From Sepiola atlantica (Eukaryota > Mollusca > Cephalopoda > Sepiida > Sepiolidae), in assembly GCA_963556195.1 (NCBI GenBank), contig OY744520.1, positions 151,987,607 to 152,051,606 on the forward strand: a stretch of 64,000 bases of DNA, given 5' to 3'. How positions within the stretch are numbered: the first letter of the stretch is position 1; every line of letters begins with the position of its first letter. Shown here piece by piece: positions 45,526 to 56,391 of the stretch. The translations under genes were made by a program, and so were the position numbers. The notes beneath the pieces were generated by a model, which worked only from the letters and a program-made list of their open reading frames with translations, had not been told where the DNA came from and searched no databases.

Positions 45526-46030
45526 TCTTTCTTTTTTCCTCCATTTTTACCTATTCCTATTAATGTGTTCTCTTCTTTTTCTTTTCGTTTCTGTTTTTCT
45601 CTCTCTAATACTACTTTCTTATCCTTCTTTCCTTCTTCTTCTTCTTTTTTTTCTTCTTCTTTTTTATGTTTAATCATCTTATGATTAGTTGAATATGTCC
45701 CATTCAGAATGTGGTCGTTTAGGCCTTTACAATAGCATGCGTAAGAGTAGGTCATATTTTGTTTTATTCAAAGAGAGAAAAATACGTTCGACGCTCTCCG
45801 TGAAAATTCAGATTTATCAATATGTATTAGACATTAATTAATACATAATCTCCGCATAAGACGCATGTTTCCTGAAACACCGGTTGTCATCAAACTTTTT
45901 TTTATTGGCTAATGTTTAACTTTCTTCAGACATTTTCAACATTTTCAATTTTACTTCATTTTTGTTTTAGTATCACACCTTTTTTCCAATGTACTCTACA
46001 AAACAATCAATCTTTATTCTGGTGAAACAA

Positions 46031-46031
46031 T

Positions 46032-46081
<50 letters not shown>

Positions 46082-46478
46082 CAGACAACTTATGTTTGGA
46101 TATACTTGTGTGGATCCTTTCCATTTGCCGAATCAGGGTCTTTGTTATGTTCGAGAATTGGCCGATGAATCTGCCATAACTGTTGGTATCCCAAGTACTT
46201 GCATGTCCCTCTCGGTCCACCTTTATGGGAATCAAGTAAAGGGCATGGTGTTAATGCTAACATTAATAATTAGTTTTGGCGCGAATTATATTATTAATAC
46301 GGAACTAAAGTTAGAACTATAAACATGTTTTTTTCACTGTCGGAGACACAGACTCTATATGGGCATTTAAACTCAAAGAACCTGATTCGGCAAATGGAAA
46401 GATCCACTCAAGAATATCCAGATATAAGTTGTCTGTCATATTCAACAACACTAGTATTTCAGAGAAAATTCTGCCTAA

Positions 46479-46510
<32 letters not shown>

Positions 46511-46549
46511 TGACAAGGTGCATCGTGCAATGCTGTTATTAATTCTGCC

Positions 46550-46616
<67 letters not shown>
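46031..46616. repeat. (TA)n-bounded inverted repeat of a PLE-end-like sequence
   Basis: 46080-46139 and 46379-46438 are near-perfect inverted arms containing CTTTCCATTTGCCGAATCAG and its complement. Outer ends run into (TA)n at 46031-46081 and, via ATTCTGCCTAAATATATA, at 46480. A second ATTCTGCCTAAATATATA follows at 46545. The translated arm ('RQMER') resembles the flank of the PLE at 3.1 kb ('RKMEK'). Confidence 0.7.
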
Positions 46617-46618
<2 letters not shown>

Positions 46619-47465
46619 AAAAGGAGCAGCGTATAATAAACACTCTTTTATTGTTATTAATGTTAATAGACACATAGTGAAAAAAAGATAGGAAAACTGT
46701 TTACCTTGTCCATCTCTGTTTCGTGCCAGGCATTCATGAAAAGGAAAGACGACTTTTTACTGTATTTTATATGATTTTTAATTTTGACATCATAATAATG
46801 GAAAACTACGAATTGCAAGGCTAATGGATGCAATAGAAAGAAGAGGTATGTTCAAAAAGTAACATGAGAAACATACATATTTCAAAAGAAAGATGTTACA
46901 TACATGTTTTAAACTATTCAATATATTTCAATCAGTTTGAACGATGTTAAATGTATGATATTTTACTGAAAGTTAAACTGATTGAATTTCACAAATTGTT
47001 CTGTACAATTACCATTGTTTTGATTTTAGTCATTCATTCCCTCGGTATTATTCGCGCTCTGCATAATGTGCTAATTTTTCTAAAAATAAAAATAAGGTTT
47101 TACTGATTTCAGACGCTTACATGTAAACAGCCGGAAAACGAAATGTCGTTGATCGTGTTTTTTAACAGTAGTAACAATAAACGTAACAATAGATGGGTAG
47201 TTTTATTTTCTTGGTGTAATTATGTTATTGCTGTTTAATCTACTTTATAATTGTTGTCTAGTTGGGTGTTATAATATATGTGAAAAGTGTCATCTTTGTT
47301 ATGTATTTTTTATGTGGCGTTTATATATAGATTAATTTGTTTATCGACCATTTCATTGGGGAAATTGTTTGGTGATTAAGGTTTGTTTTATGGTACTAAG
47401 TTAAAAAGAAACTCGTCAATTGCGGATAGAACATATCCTGATCCACAACAATATTCTACAAAGAA

Positions 47466-47467
47466 CT

Positions 47468-47519
<52 letters not shown>

Positions 47520-47575
47520 TTAATAATAATAATAATGATAATAATAATGATAATAATGATAATAATAAGATGAAG
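47466..47575. repeat. (AAT)n microsatellite
   Basis: AATAAT units with GATAAT variants. Confidence 0.95.
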
Positions 47576-47610
47576 TAGAAGATTATGATTTAAAATAATG
47601 ATATGATTAC

Positions 47611-47611
<1 letters not shown>

Positions 47612-47656
<45 letters not shown>

Positions 47657-47657
47657 C
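47612..47657. repeat. (TAG)n microsatellite
   Basis: About 15 TAG units. Confidence 0.95.
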
Positions 47658-48169
47658 CAACCAAAAAAAACATATTTTCACTTTTGCATTCGTCGTTTCT
47701 TGCTTTCAGCCCCGCTTCTATCTGTATTGTAATTGCCTTCTATAAAACTTTTAAAACATTTTTCACAATAATCTCGTGTTCTAAACATGATAATGGACAA
47801 TAATCTGCAGGTTTTATGAAAACATATTTTCCTAAATATTTACAGTCCCGTTTTAATAAATGTTGTTCAGTTCGATGAAAACATACTTTATTAATTATTC
47901 TCCATTAATAAAATATTTATTTAACAACTTTCTGTAATCAATAACCAAGAGGTCAGATGCGATGATTGTACCACGTTTGATGTTACTATTGGTTAGCTCG
48001 ACTTAGTTATCTTCGTGTTCTTTTTTTGTTTTGTATAAATTAACTCGATTTTTCGATGTTAGCGACATGGGTTGATTCTCTTGTGAGTAAATAATGTTTT
48101 CCACTTCTCGTAAAGCATAAATCTTCGTAAGACACTTGGGTGCTCAAGGTATTTGATAATCTAAATGTA

Positions 48170-48252
<83 letters not shown>
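48170..48252. repeat. (TA)n microsatellite
   Basis: About 41 TA units. Confidence 0.95.
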
Positions 48253-48255
<3 letters not shown>

Positions 48256-49494
48256 TTAAAATCCCCTTACTTCAAAGCTTCATAGCGGGGCAAGAGGTTT
48301 TAAATTTCAGCTCGAAACATTCGCTACGATTATCCACAGACAACGAAACAGCTGTATAAAAACGTTTAAACTCTTACTTCAGTTTCAATCTACAAAACCA
48401 GCATCCTTCTTATGTCCTGATCAACCATTTTATTTTTATTTTGTTAATAATTTAAATAAAAGATTATTACCTCGTCACTTCTTAAATTTTGAATACAATG
48501 GGAAGCATTTAAACTGTCGAATATAAAGTCATTTATGCTACCTTGAAATTTGTTAGCAAACTCACATACATTAAAATATTGAAGAGTTTAAAGCTATTTT
48601 GGAGTATTTCCTCTACTAAACGTGTTTAACAAGTTTTGTTTCATTTATCCCGCACCTCAACCCCCTTCACACTGTGACGTTTTTAAAAATCATTTTTTTT
48701 TAATAATTGAACACGTATTTGTAACCAAACTCTACGCAGAACGTTTAGCGGCATTGTTTGATGCTATCGCCCCTCCACGACTCGAAATCATTTTATTAAC
48801 TAAAGAAAAAGAATTTAGATTAATCTATCTGTATAAAGAGATGAGATTTCTTTCACTAACTGTGACATTAAAACGCTTTTTTAATTCAAACAACAGAAAC
48901 AAGCATATTTCTCATATAGTACTGAGGTTATATGCTGTCTTCGTTATAAGGTGAAATAATTTGCATATTTATTTAACGAATAGACATTTCGTTAATTAAC
49001 TGGTTGTTTATATTGATTTTAATTACACTGGTTGTTTTGATATTAATTAAATGCACACTAATATATTTCTGACCAAAGGTTATTTTCCACAAATTTGCTG
49101 CTACCGGACACTTCAGAATGTTAACTTGTAAGCAAAGCCTACATCTTAATACACACCAACAACCACATTCACACACGCGTCAAGGGCTTTTGGAGAGCAT
49201 AATATGGGCACAATGTCTTATTTGAAAATACAAATATATCAGATTTGCTATGAATATGATCCATCGTTATTTGATACCAATTATGCGAGATTCCTGTAAT
49301 TTCAGTTATTTCTTAACACTCCTTAAGCTTAAACCTCAAATATTATATATGTTCTATCAATAAAATCATGTAATATATATTTTTATTTTAATCTTAGTCA
49401 GAAAACAGAAAAGCGATGTAAAACTGTTCGATTCTGATAATTAATGTTATTTGTCCTGTGACGGGTATTCTCCTAGTATATACATACATATACA

Positions 49495-49522
49495 AACACA
49501 CACATATATATATATGTATATG

Positions 49523-49564
<42 letters not shown>
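49495..49564. repeat. (TA)n microsatellite
   Basis: Two TA runs that abut family C copy 2 at GCAAACATTGTT. Confidence 0.95.
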
Positions 49565-49567
<3 letters not shown>

Positions 49568-49900
49568 AACATTGTTTAAAATAACAGAATTCGTCTGTTT
49601 AATTATACTTATTTTTATTTTTTATTGTCTTTTTGTGTTAAAATAACAAAAAATTAATAATTGGTCTATAGGTGTTACGAACATTTTCGATTCTTCGTCA
49701 AATCATCCTTAGGTGTCAAAAGCAAATGAACAAAAAGGCTGGAGAAAGAAGAGAATTATTGAAAGGACGGCGGGGAACGCGCATAGAAATTTTTTCGCAT
49801 TGTTCGATCAAGTCGTTACGATTTAAATTCAGCTACGATGGATGGCTCACAGAACAAAATCGCATTACGTTAAGCATTTTAAAATGTTACTACTAATCTA
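49555..49900 (-). repeat. Dispersed hammerhead-bearing repeat family C, copy 2
   Basis: Aligns over its full length with 26820-27215 and, like it, ends in (TA)n. Shared conserved ends include AAAATGTTACTACT. Confidence 0.8.
49674..49716 (-). ncRNA. Decayed hammerhead-like motif (family C)
   Basis: The minus strand reads ACAC-CTAAGGA-T-stem II (GATT / AATC)-GAA-AATGTT-C-GTAAC. The invariant G of CUGA is A, while GAA and the cleavage C are kept. Stem I is shortened. Related to 32048-32089. Confidence 0.5.
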
Positions 49901-50678
49901 AATATTATATATATATATATATATATATAATACATAGTTTAAGGATTATTGGTGATGTATGAAGGATAAAAACGATGTTGTTTTTGTAATTATTATTTTT
50001 TATTTATATAATTCGCGCAGTCAAAGAATTATACGAAATAAATGAAATAAATAAAATTGAAACCGTTGAGAAAACTGAAATCATATTTATTGTTGACAAA
50101 AAGCGGAGGATTGCTCGAAACTTCAAAATAAAAAATAATAATTACAAGAACAACAAAATAGTTTTGAAGCTTCATACATGACGAATCATTATTAAAATAC
50201 TTCTCTAGAAGCATATGTGGAATAACGAACAAATTGATATATAATATATATGATATTAAGATATTAAGTTCAAATGATTGCGGTTGGTGGAAATAGACTT
50301 ATATGTTTAACTTTTGATGTATGTTTTTATCGATTCTTATCGATGAAATATAAACACGGTAATAAGAGAGTAACACAGATGGAATGGTCGTATTATAATA
50401 GGAACATTTATATGCAAAAACACGTAGTTCTGTTGGGAAAATAATTGTGAGGACAAAGAAAATATGTGAAAGATATTTGATTGATTTCAAACTTTTCAGC
50501 CTGACTGGTAGGTGTTTATACACCTTGAAAATATATCATGGAAATAATGATAGTTTGTATATCATGAAAATGTACTTTACTGACATGAGCAGAAACAATT
50601 GTTTCAAAATAAAAGTGCTTTTTGATGAATATATGGAATGGTGTTCCTTGAATATCGAAGGTTTTACATGATTTATAT

Positions 50679-50722
50679 ATATATATATATATATATCTAT
50701 ATATATATATATATATATATAT
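50679..50722. repeat. (TA)n next to mariner copy 2
   Basis: The TA run is immediately upstream of the mariner terminal repeat. Confidence 0.9.
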
Positions 50723-50723
50723 A

Positions 50724-52053
50724 CAGGGTGTTTCAAAAGTCTTGGGAACATTACAAATGCGTATATCTCATGAACTATTCCAGGTAGAAAAATGAAACTG
50801 GTGCCATTTTAAAGCTTGCTTAATCAAGTTTTTGGTCATACTAATGATTTTCGTGTTATCTTTCCAGGTGCAGTAATGGCGTTCTCTAAACAAGACAAGG
50901 CATTTTGCGTCCTCCAATTTGCAAAGACTGAATCGTGGACATGTGTTCAGCGTGCATTTCGCAGGAAATTTAAAAAAGAAGCCCCTGAAAGGAAATCCAT
51001 TGTCAGATGGCATGCTAAATTTGTGAAAGATGGGTGTTTGTGCCCAAGTAAGCGAACAGGTCGCCCTTCAACTTCAGAAGATGCAGTTGAGCAAGTTCGG
51101 ACAGCCTTTCAGCGGAGCCCCCGTAAATCAGTGAGAAGAGCCAGCAGGGAACTTCAGCTTGCTCCAGCAACTGTCTGGCGTGTCTTAAGGAAACGACTGC
51201 AAATGGTACCTTACAAGCTCAAGTTGGTCCAAAAGTTGAAGGACACTGATAAGCCACTTCGCGTGACTTTTGCATTGCAATGCAAGAGAAGTTGGAAGAT
51301 AACGGCTTTGATGACCGGCTTGTTTTTAGCGATGAGGCGACCTTCCATCTGAATGGCAAAGTTAACAAGCATAACACTCGCATATGGGGTACTGAGAATC
51401 CTCATGAACTTCTTGAGCACGAGCGAGATTCACCAAAAGTGAACGTGTTTTGTGCAATTTCCAAGAAAGGTGTCTATGGACCGTTCTTCTTTGAAGAGGC
51501 AACTATCACTGGTGAATCCCATCTCAACATGCTGAAAGACTGGTTAATGGCTCAGTTGGAACAAGCAGAATCTGATGACTTCATTTTTCAACAAGATGGT
51601 GCACCACCACACTGGAGTCTTAGAGTAAGGCAGTTTCTTAACACAAGGTTGCCTGGTAGATGGATTGGGAGATCTGGGCGAGGTGATGACGTTCTCATGC
51701 CCTGGCCTCCTAGGTCTCCAGATCTTACCCCGTGTGACTTTTTCCTTTGGGGCTTTGTCAAGCAACAAGTCTATGTGCCGCCCCTTCCAAGAGATATTGA
51801 CGAACTAAAGGCTCGAGTAACGGCAGTTGTGGGAACCATTGACGTCAAGATGCTGGAACGCGTTTGGCAGGAAATGGACTATCGACTAGATGTCTGCCGT
51901 GTGACGAATGGTGCTCATATTGAGCAACTTTGAAGATTCCCCACAAAACTTGAAACGTTAACCTTTCCAACGGTACAAATTTCATTTTTCAACTCCTAAT
52001 AGTTTTTGAGTTATTAAAAATCGTTATGTTCCCAAGACTTTTGAAACACCCTG
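50724..52053 (+). mobile_element. Mariner-like (DD41D) DNA transposon, copy 2
   Basis: 1330 bp with the same CAGGGTGTTTCAAAAGTCTT terminal inverted repeats as copy 1 and TA on both sides, inserted inside a (TA)n tract. Near-identity to copy 1 points to recent activity of the family in this genome. Confidence 0.95.
50876..51933 (+). pseudogene. Mariner DD41D transposase, frameshifted
   Basis: Starts at 'MAFSKQDKAF'. The helix-turn-helix region and the catalytic blocks 'FSDEATFHL', 'FQQDGAPPHW' and 'PPRSPDLTPCDFFLWG' are all present. The C-terminus continues past the third Asp to 'TNGAHIEQL', which copy 1 cannot read. One base is missing near 51260 relative to copy 1 (CGCGTG in place of CGCCGTG), so the N- and C-terminal halves lie in two overlapping frames (50816-51352 and 51280-51933). 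The span is 1058 bases, one short of the expected 1059. The lesion differs from those in copy 1, so the two copies died independently. Confidence 0.92.
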
Positions 52054-52075
52054 TATATATATATGTATATATATG

Positions 52076-52107
<32 letters not shown>

Positions 52108-52110
52108 TAA
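52054..52110. repeat. (TA)n with TG interruptions
   Basis: Flanks the right end of mariner copy 2. Confidence 0.9.
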
Positions 52111-52139
52111 AGTGGACTTGATTTTCCCCTGTACCTTTG

Positions 52140-53300
52140 GCTAGAATAAGAAAATAAACACATGCATCATAGGCTACTAAACTCACCTTATTCACTCTAG
52201 CCTTTATCAAAAAATGTTATGACTATTTTCAACATCTACAAAGAAATATTACTTTTAGACCGCCATCACAGACTCTCATAAAAATACTCAATACACACGG
52301 TAGCATAAACTTGCCCATCTAATCTGTATCTCCACCTCCTCTCCCACTAAACGCCGGTAAATAAATTACATTAAATAATTTATAGAATCATCACCGTAAA
52401 TATTTCATGTCATTCTTCTAATAATTTCATACATAATATACAAGATTCCTACATCAATTAATAACCGCTCCCTAATATTCCTTCAAAATTACAGAATATC
52501 GGATTGGATATACCTATTTAGTGTCCGTCGTATCTTATAACTATTAAGCATACACTCAAACTCATTCCGGAATTTACGGTTTACATTAACGAACTGAATA
52601 AATTATTTCGTACATTAATTCAAAATGGCGGCACCTACTTATCAATCTTCTCGAGAATATTCATTCGATTGTTATATATTTTTATCATTCATACTTTAAG
52701 CCATAAACACTTAGGCAATTTCATCCATAACACTTATAACCCAATTTAAAACAACTCACAGCGTAAAACGAACAGGGTTCCACGGTTTAAAAACATCAAA
52801 TTGCTCATAGAACTTTTATGGATACCCGTATTAGCTTTTTCCCACGACGCTGAGGAGTAATAAAAAATACACAAAACATGTAAATTATTTCAATTTTAAC
52901 CATTCCCTACTTATACAACATAATTCACACGATCGCAAAACCGCAGAATATATTTTTTTCTTCCACATGCTTTTATCCTTTCTAATTCTCGAAAAATTCG
53001 ATAGTCTGGATGATTTTATTTTAAGTAATTTCTTATCATTTTTTCTTTTACTTTTCATTTTACTTTTTACCTATTATAAACATCCGCTCTATACATCTCT
53101 ATACGTCTCAGTCTCTCTCTTTATTTATTTATTTACTTATTACAATACAAAAAAGAATCTCTTCCCATAGTGAAAAAGAAATCGTTCTAAAGTACGGGAA
53201 TTTCTACTTTTATAGTCAGTAGATAGATTTGCACCCTCTCCAAAAAAACACTCTCTCTTCATTTCTGTATTTACTTACGACAATAAAAAAAATGCTAATT
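52140..53300 (+). repeat. Large dispersed repeat, diverged copy
   Basis: The first 670 bp align with 42330-43050 (TCTCCCACTAAACGCCGG, ATTAATAACCGCTCCC, CAAAATGGCG). A weak family D block (GTGAAAAAGAAATCGTTCTA) follows at 53170. No gene seen. Confidence 0.5.
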
Positions 53301-53426
53301 TTATTCGGTTTATTTTTACTTATTCATTAATAAGTTCTGAAATATACTTAACTCTACAGTGTAGTATCTGTTACTTAATCTCTCTCTTCTCGGTCAGTGA
53401 ATTACGAAACTTATTCTTTTCGGTAT

Positions 53427-54534
53427 TTTTTTACTATCCATTCCCAGCGCAGTTTACCACTTAAAAAAGTTCAAATCCTACTTTTTTTGTACAAATACAT
53501 TTAAACAGCCTAAAAAAACATCCGCAAAGAAGGAATTTAAAAAAAATTAAATATTTAAGATTTTAGCGTGGGGGATCACTTGCCTTTATATATTTAACGT
53601 AAAATGAGCTCCCATTTCCTGGCCACTTAACATTAAACGAGACATGTAACCGACTTGAGTTTCTAATTCGAGACTGGAGATTTTCCTAGTTAGCTATTCC
53701 ATTTGTTTTTATTTTTACGGGTTTTCATTAGACATGAAAAAAAAAAATTCTGGGCACGGATTTTTACAGCAAAAACATGGCGTCGACAGTCTTGTTTTGT
53801 TAGCCTCGTTTCGGGTTCTCGTTGTCAAGTGTGTGTGTGTTTTTTTTTTACCGGGACTCATAATCAAAGCGACGTTTGTTTTTTTTTTACGATCAGGGCT
53901 GGGGTTAGAGTTAGGGCTGGGGTTAGAGTTAGGGTTAGGGCTGGGGTTAGAGTTAGGGTTAGAGCTGGGGTTAGAGTTAGGATTAGGGCTGGGGTTAGAG
54001 TTAGGGTTAGGGCTGGGGTTAGAGTTAGGGTTAGGGCTGGGGTTAGAGTTAGGGTTAGGGCTGGAGTTAGAGTTAGGGTTAGGGCTGGAGTTAGGGTGGG
54101 TTTTTTTAATAAATAAACACGTAGAAATTTAGCCTATTTGGGGTGGGGGTATTTATTTATTTAATAAAAACACGTAGAAATTTAGCCAATTTAGTTTTCT
54201 GGGTTTTTAGAGGAGGGGGAGAACTCAAGTCAAAGTTTGCCCACCCCCCTCCAAAACAAACACGAAAATCGCTAAATTTGTACGTGTTTTTATTAAAAAC
54301 TCAAGTCGGTTACATGTCTCGTTTGACGCTAACTGGCCAGAAAATGGGTGCTCATTTTACGTTACATTTATAAAGGAAAGTAAACCCCCACTCTAAAATC
54401 TTAAATATTTAATTTTTTTTTAAATTTCTTCTTTGCGGATATTTTTTTAGGCTGTTTAAATGTATTTGCACAAAAAAGTAGAATTTGAACTTTTTTAAGG
54501 GGTAAACTGCGCTGGGAATGGATAGTAAAAATTT
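53427..54534. mobile_element. 1.1-kb palindromic element with telomere-like repeats in its loop
   Basis: Arms of about 240 bp (53427-53665 and 54297-54534) are reverse complements, from ACTATCCATTCCCAGCGCAG at the left to its mirror at the right end, with small indels. The 630-bp middle holds a TTAGGG-rich minisatellite and two TTAATAAAAACACGTAGAAA-like direct repeats. No transposase frame was found. Copies of family D lie immediately outside on the right. Confidence 0.8.
53897..54100 (+). repeat. Telomere-like minisatellite, 24-bp unit
   Basis: Units of GCTGGGGTTAGAGTTAGGG plus TTAGG, about 8-9 copies. They mix TTAGGG, TTAGAG and TGGGG hexamers. Both long forward frames (Val-Arg and Leu-Gly repeats) are artefacts of the repeat. 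Confidence 0.95.
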
Positions 54535-54544
54535 ACCTTCTTTT

Positions 54545-54745
54545 CTCTCCTCTGTCGGTAAAGAATAAATCCTTCTAGACTGCGGCAATATTTATTGTTA
54601 TCCCCAGGAGATGGATTTTCGACACATTCAAAATCACCATTGTTTTGATTGTTTGTAAATTCAATCTACTACCAAAAAGGCCACTCCGGATTAGAATAAA
54701 AATTGTATCAGTCTAGAAGGATTTTCCTTTACTTAACTTTGAAAC
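54545..54745. repeat. Dispersed repeat family D, inverted pair
   Basis: CCTTCTAGACTGCGGCAAT (54570) and, mirrored, AAAAAGGCCACTCCGGATTA and AGTCTAGAAGGATTTTCC (54675-54730). The two halves are in opposite orientation like the pair at 44040/44300. Confidence 0.6.
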
Positions 54746-54967
54746 ATTCACGCATGTTTTTGGATCACATTTACTTATTCTTTTTGGGAGAGGGGACAGT
54801 GATGTTTGATTTTACAAATAACCCGCTACTTACAATCTTAAAGAGGAGGGGGGTCACACAAAACATAGATTAATCTATTTTGTTTGATTTCAAACGTTGA
54901 GAAATCATATTTTAATCACCTTAATTACTTACAGCGTTCTTTTCAACTTATTTTTTTTACTAATTAA

Positions 54968-54970
<3 letters not shown>

Positions 54971-55018
<48 letters not shown>
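54971..55018. repeat. (TA)n microsatellite
   Basis: About 24 TA units. Confidence 0.95.
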
Positions 55019-55020
<2 letters not shown>

Positions 55021-55110
55021 ATTTTATTCCATTAGTTGCGACAAAACAAGTTCTGTTTCATTGGTGCTAGTGAATAGCGACCAACTCATCAGGCTAACGA
55101 TGGAATCCGA

Positions 55111-55350
55111 ATGGCATACGTTCTAAATTTACCTCAACGGGAGATTGAAAATACATTGGAGGGGGAGGGGGCCAGAGTTGGGGCTTTGTCTATAACGGTG
55201 ACTTGGGACATTAGAGGGGAGGGGGGACCCCAACAAGTCGTGTTTCAAAATATTGCGTGGGAGGTTTTCACGTGTTTGTGCTGTGATCATCTCAATTTCA
55301 GCCGGGGTGATGGGGAGGGCGACAGCCAGAGTGAGTTAAATTTAAAATGA
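55111..55350 (+). CDS. Small ORF with tentative TerD-like region (possible exon or pseudogene)
   Basis: 79 codons in a GC-richer island. 'LSITVTWDIRGEGG', 'QQVVFQN', 'CCDHLNFS' and 'GDGEGDSQSELNLK' follow the block order of TerD-family (tellurium resistance / stress protein) domains. In those, a G.WD strand is followed by AVVF..., YY.NL and G...GDDE.I.V.L. This is an eye-level resemblance only. The calcium-binding Asp pattern is poor and the length is under half of a TerD domain. It could be an exon or decayed copy of a host gene, or chance. Confidence 0.25.
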   Translation: MAYVLNLPQREIENTLEGEGARVGALSITVTWDIRGEGGPQQVVFQNIAWEVFTCLCCDHLNFSRGDGEGDSQSELNLK

Positions 55351-55769
55351 GAATAAAATTATTATTATAATCGTCATTCTTATTTTATTTCAAATCTAAT
55401 AGGTAATTATCATGTGGATAAAAATGTTTGATAATTTTAATTTAGGATATTAATTGCTGCATTTTATTTATTCTATTTTAATGTCTTGTTTATTATTTGT
55501 AGTGAATTTTGTTGTGATTATATTTTTTTAAATTGTGATTATATTATACTAAGATCAATACTAGTGGAATCATTTTATAAGAGAAGTTTAATGGTATTAC
55601 CAGTTTTAGCATTAACAACACCGATTATGATGACGATGATAACCCTGTCAATCATACCTACGATAGTCGCAGTGATAATAGCCTTAATAAAAGCCTTAAT
55701 AAAAATAAAAATAAAGATAAATATAAATAAAATTAGAATAAAAATAGAAATAACAAGTTAGTAAAAATA

Positions 55770-55775
55770 TTAATG

Positions 55776-55865
<90 letters not shown>

Positions 55866-55915
55866 GTAATAAAAAAAAAATAATAATAATAATAATAATA
55901 ATAGTAATAGTAATA
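55770..55915. repeat. (AAT)n microsatellite
   Basis: About 45 AAT units with an A-run interruption. Confidence 0.95.
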
Positions 55916-56391
55916 ATGATACATATTACTATCATTACCATCCTGCTACTTGTGAAGTCATTGGGCGAAATAAGTCAACAAGTGATGGTAGGCTTTTTTG
56001 TTCTACTACCAATGACAAGGACTAAGTACCAGTTAATAATTAAGTGTTCAAGATAGTGATCGAAGGGTTAAGTAATTGAAATTAGATTAGTCCAAGTGAT
56101 ATCAGTGTTAATAGCTATCCCAGTTATGGGTTTATGTGGGAGATAATTTTGTTAGAATTGGTAGTATGGCTGAGAGGCTATTGAGGCTGTGCATTATAGG
56201 TAGTACGTAGAGATTTGATGTTATTGGTAGTTTAGAGGGGTGGTTATATATTTCTAGATTCATCACGGCTTGTTGGCGTGGGGTTGGGTGGTAAATTTGG
56301 GTGGGTGGGTAGGGGGGTTATAGTGTTTTTTTGGGGTAGTGTATAATGGGGGGTTAATGTTATCATTCATTTTTGTAAAGAAAATTTTTTT

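Noticed and set aside
48622..48954. 110-codon forward frame as a gene
   Set aside because: Phe/Leu/Arg-rich without a domain, in ordinary AT-rich sequence. Expected by chance at this length across 64 kb.
53703..54132. Two overlapping forward frames of 132-137 codons
   Set aside because: Val-Arg and Leu-Gly repeats come from the 24-bp telomere-like minisatellite.
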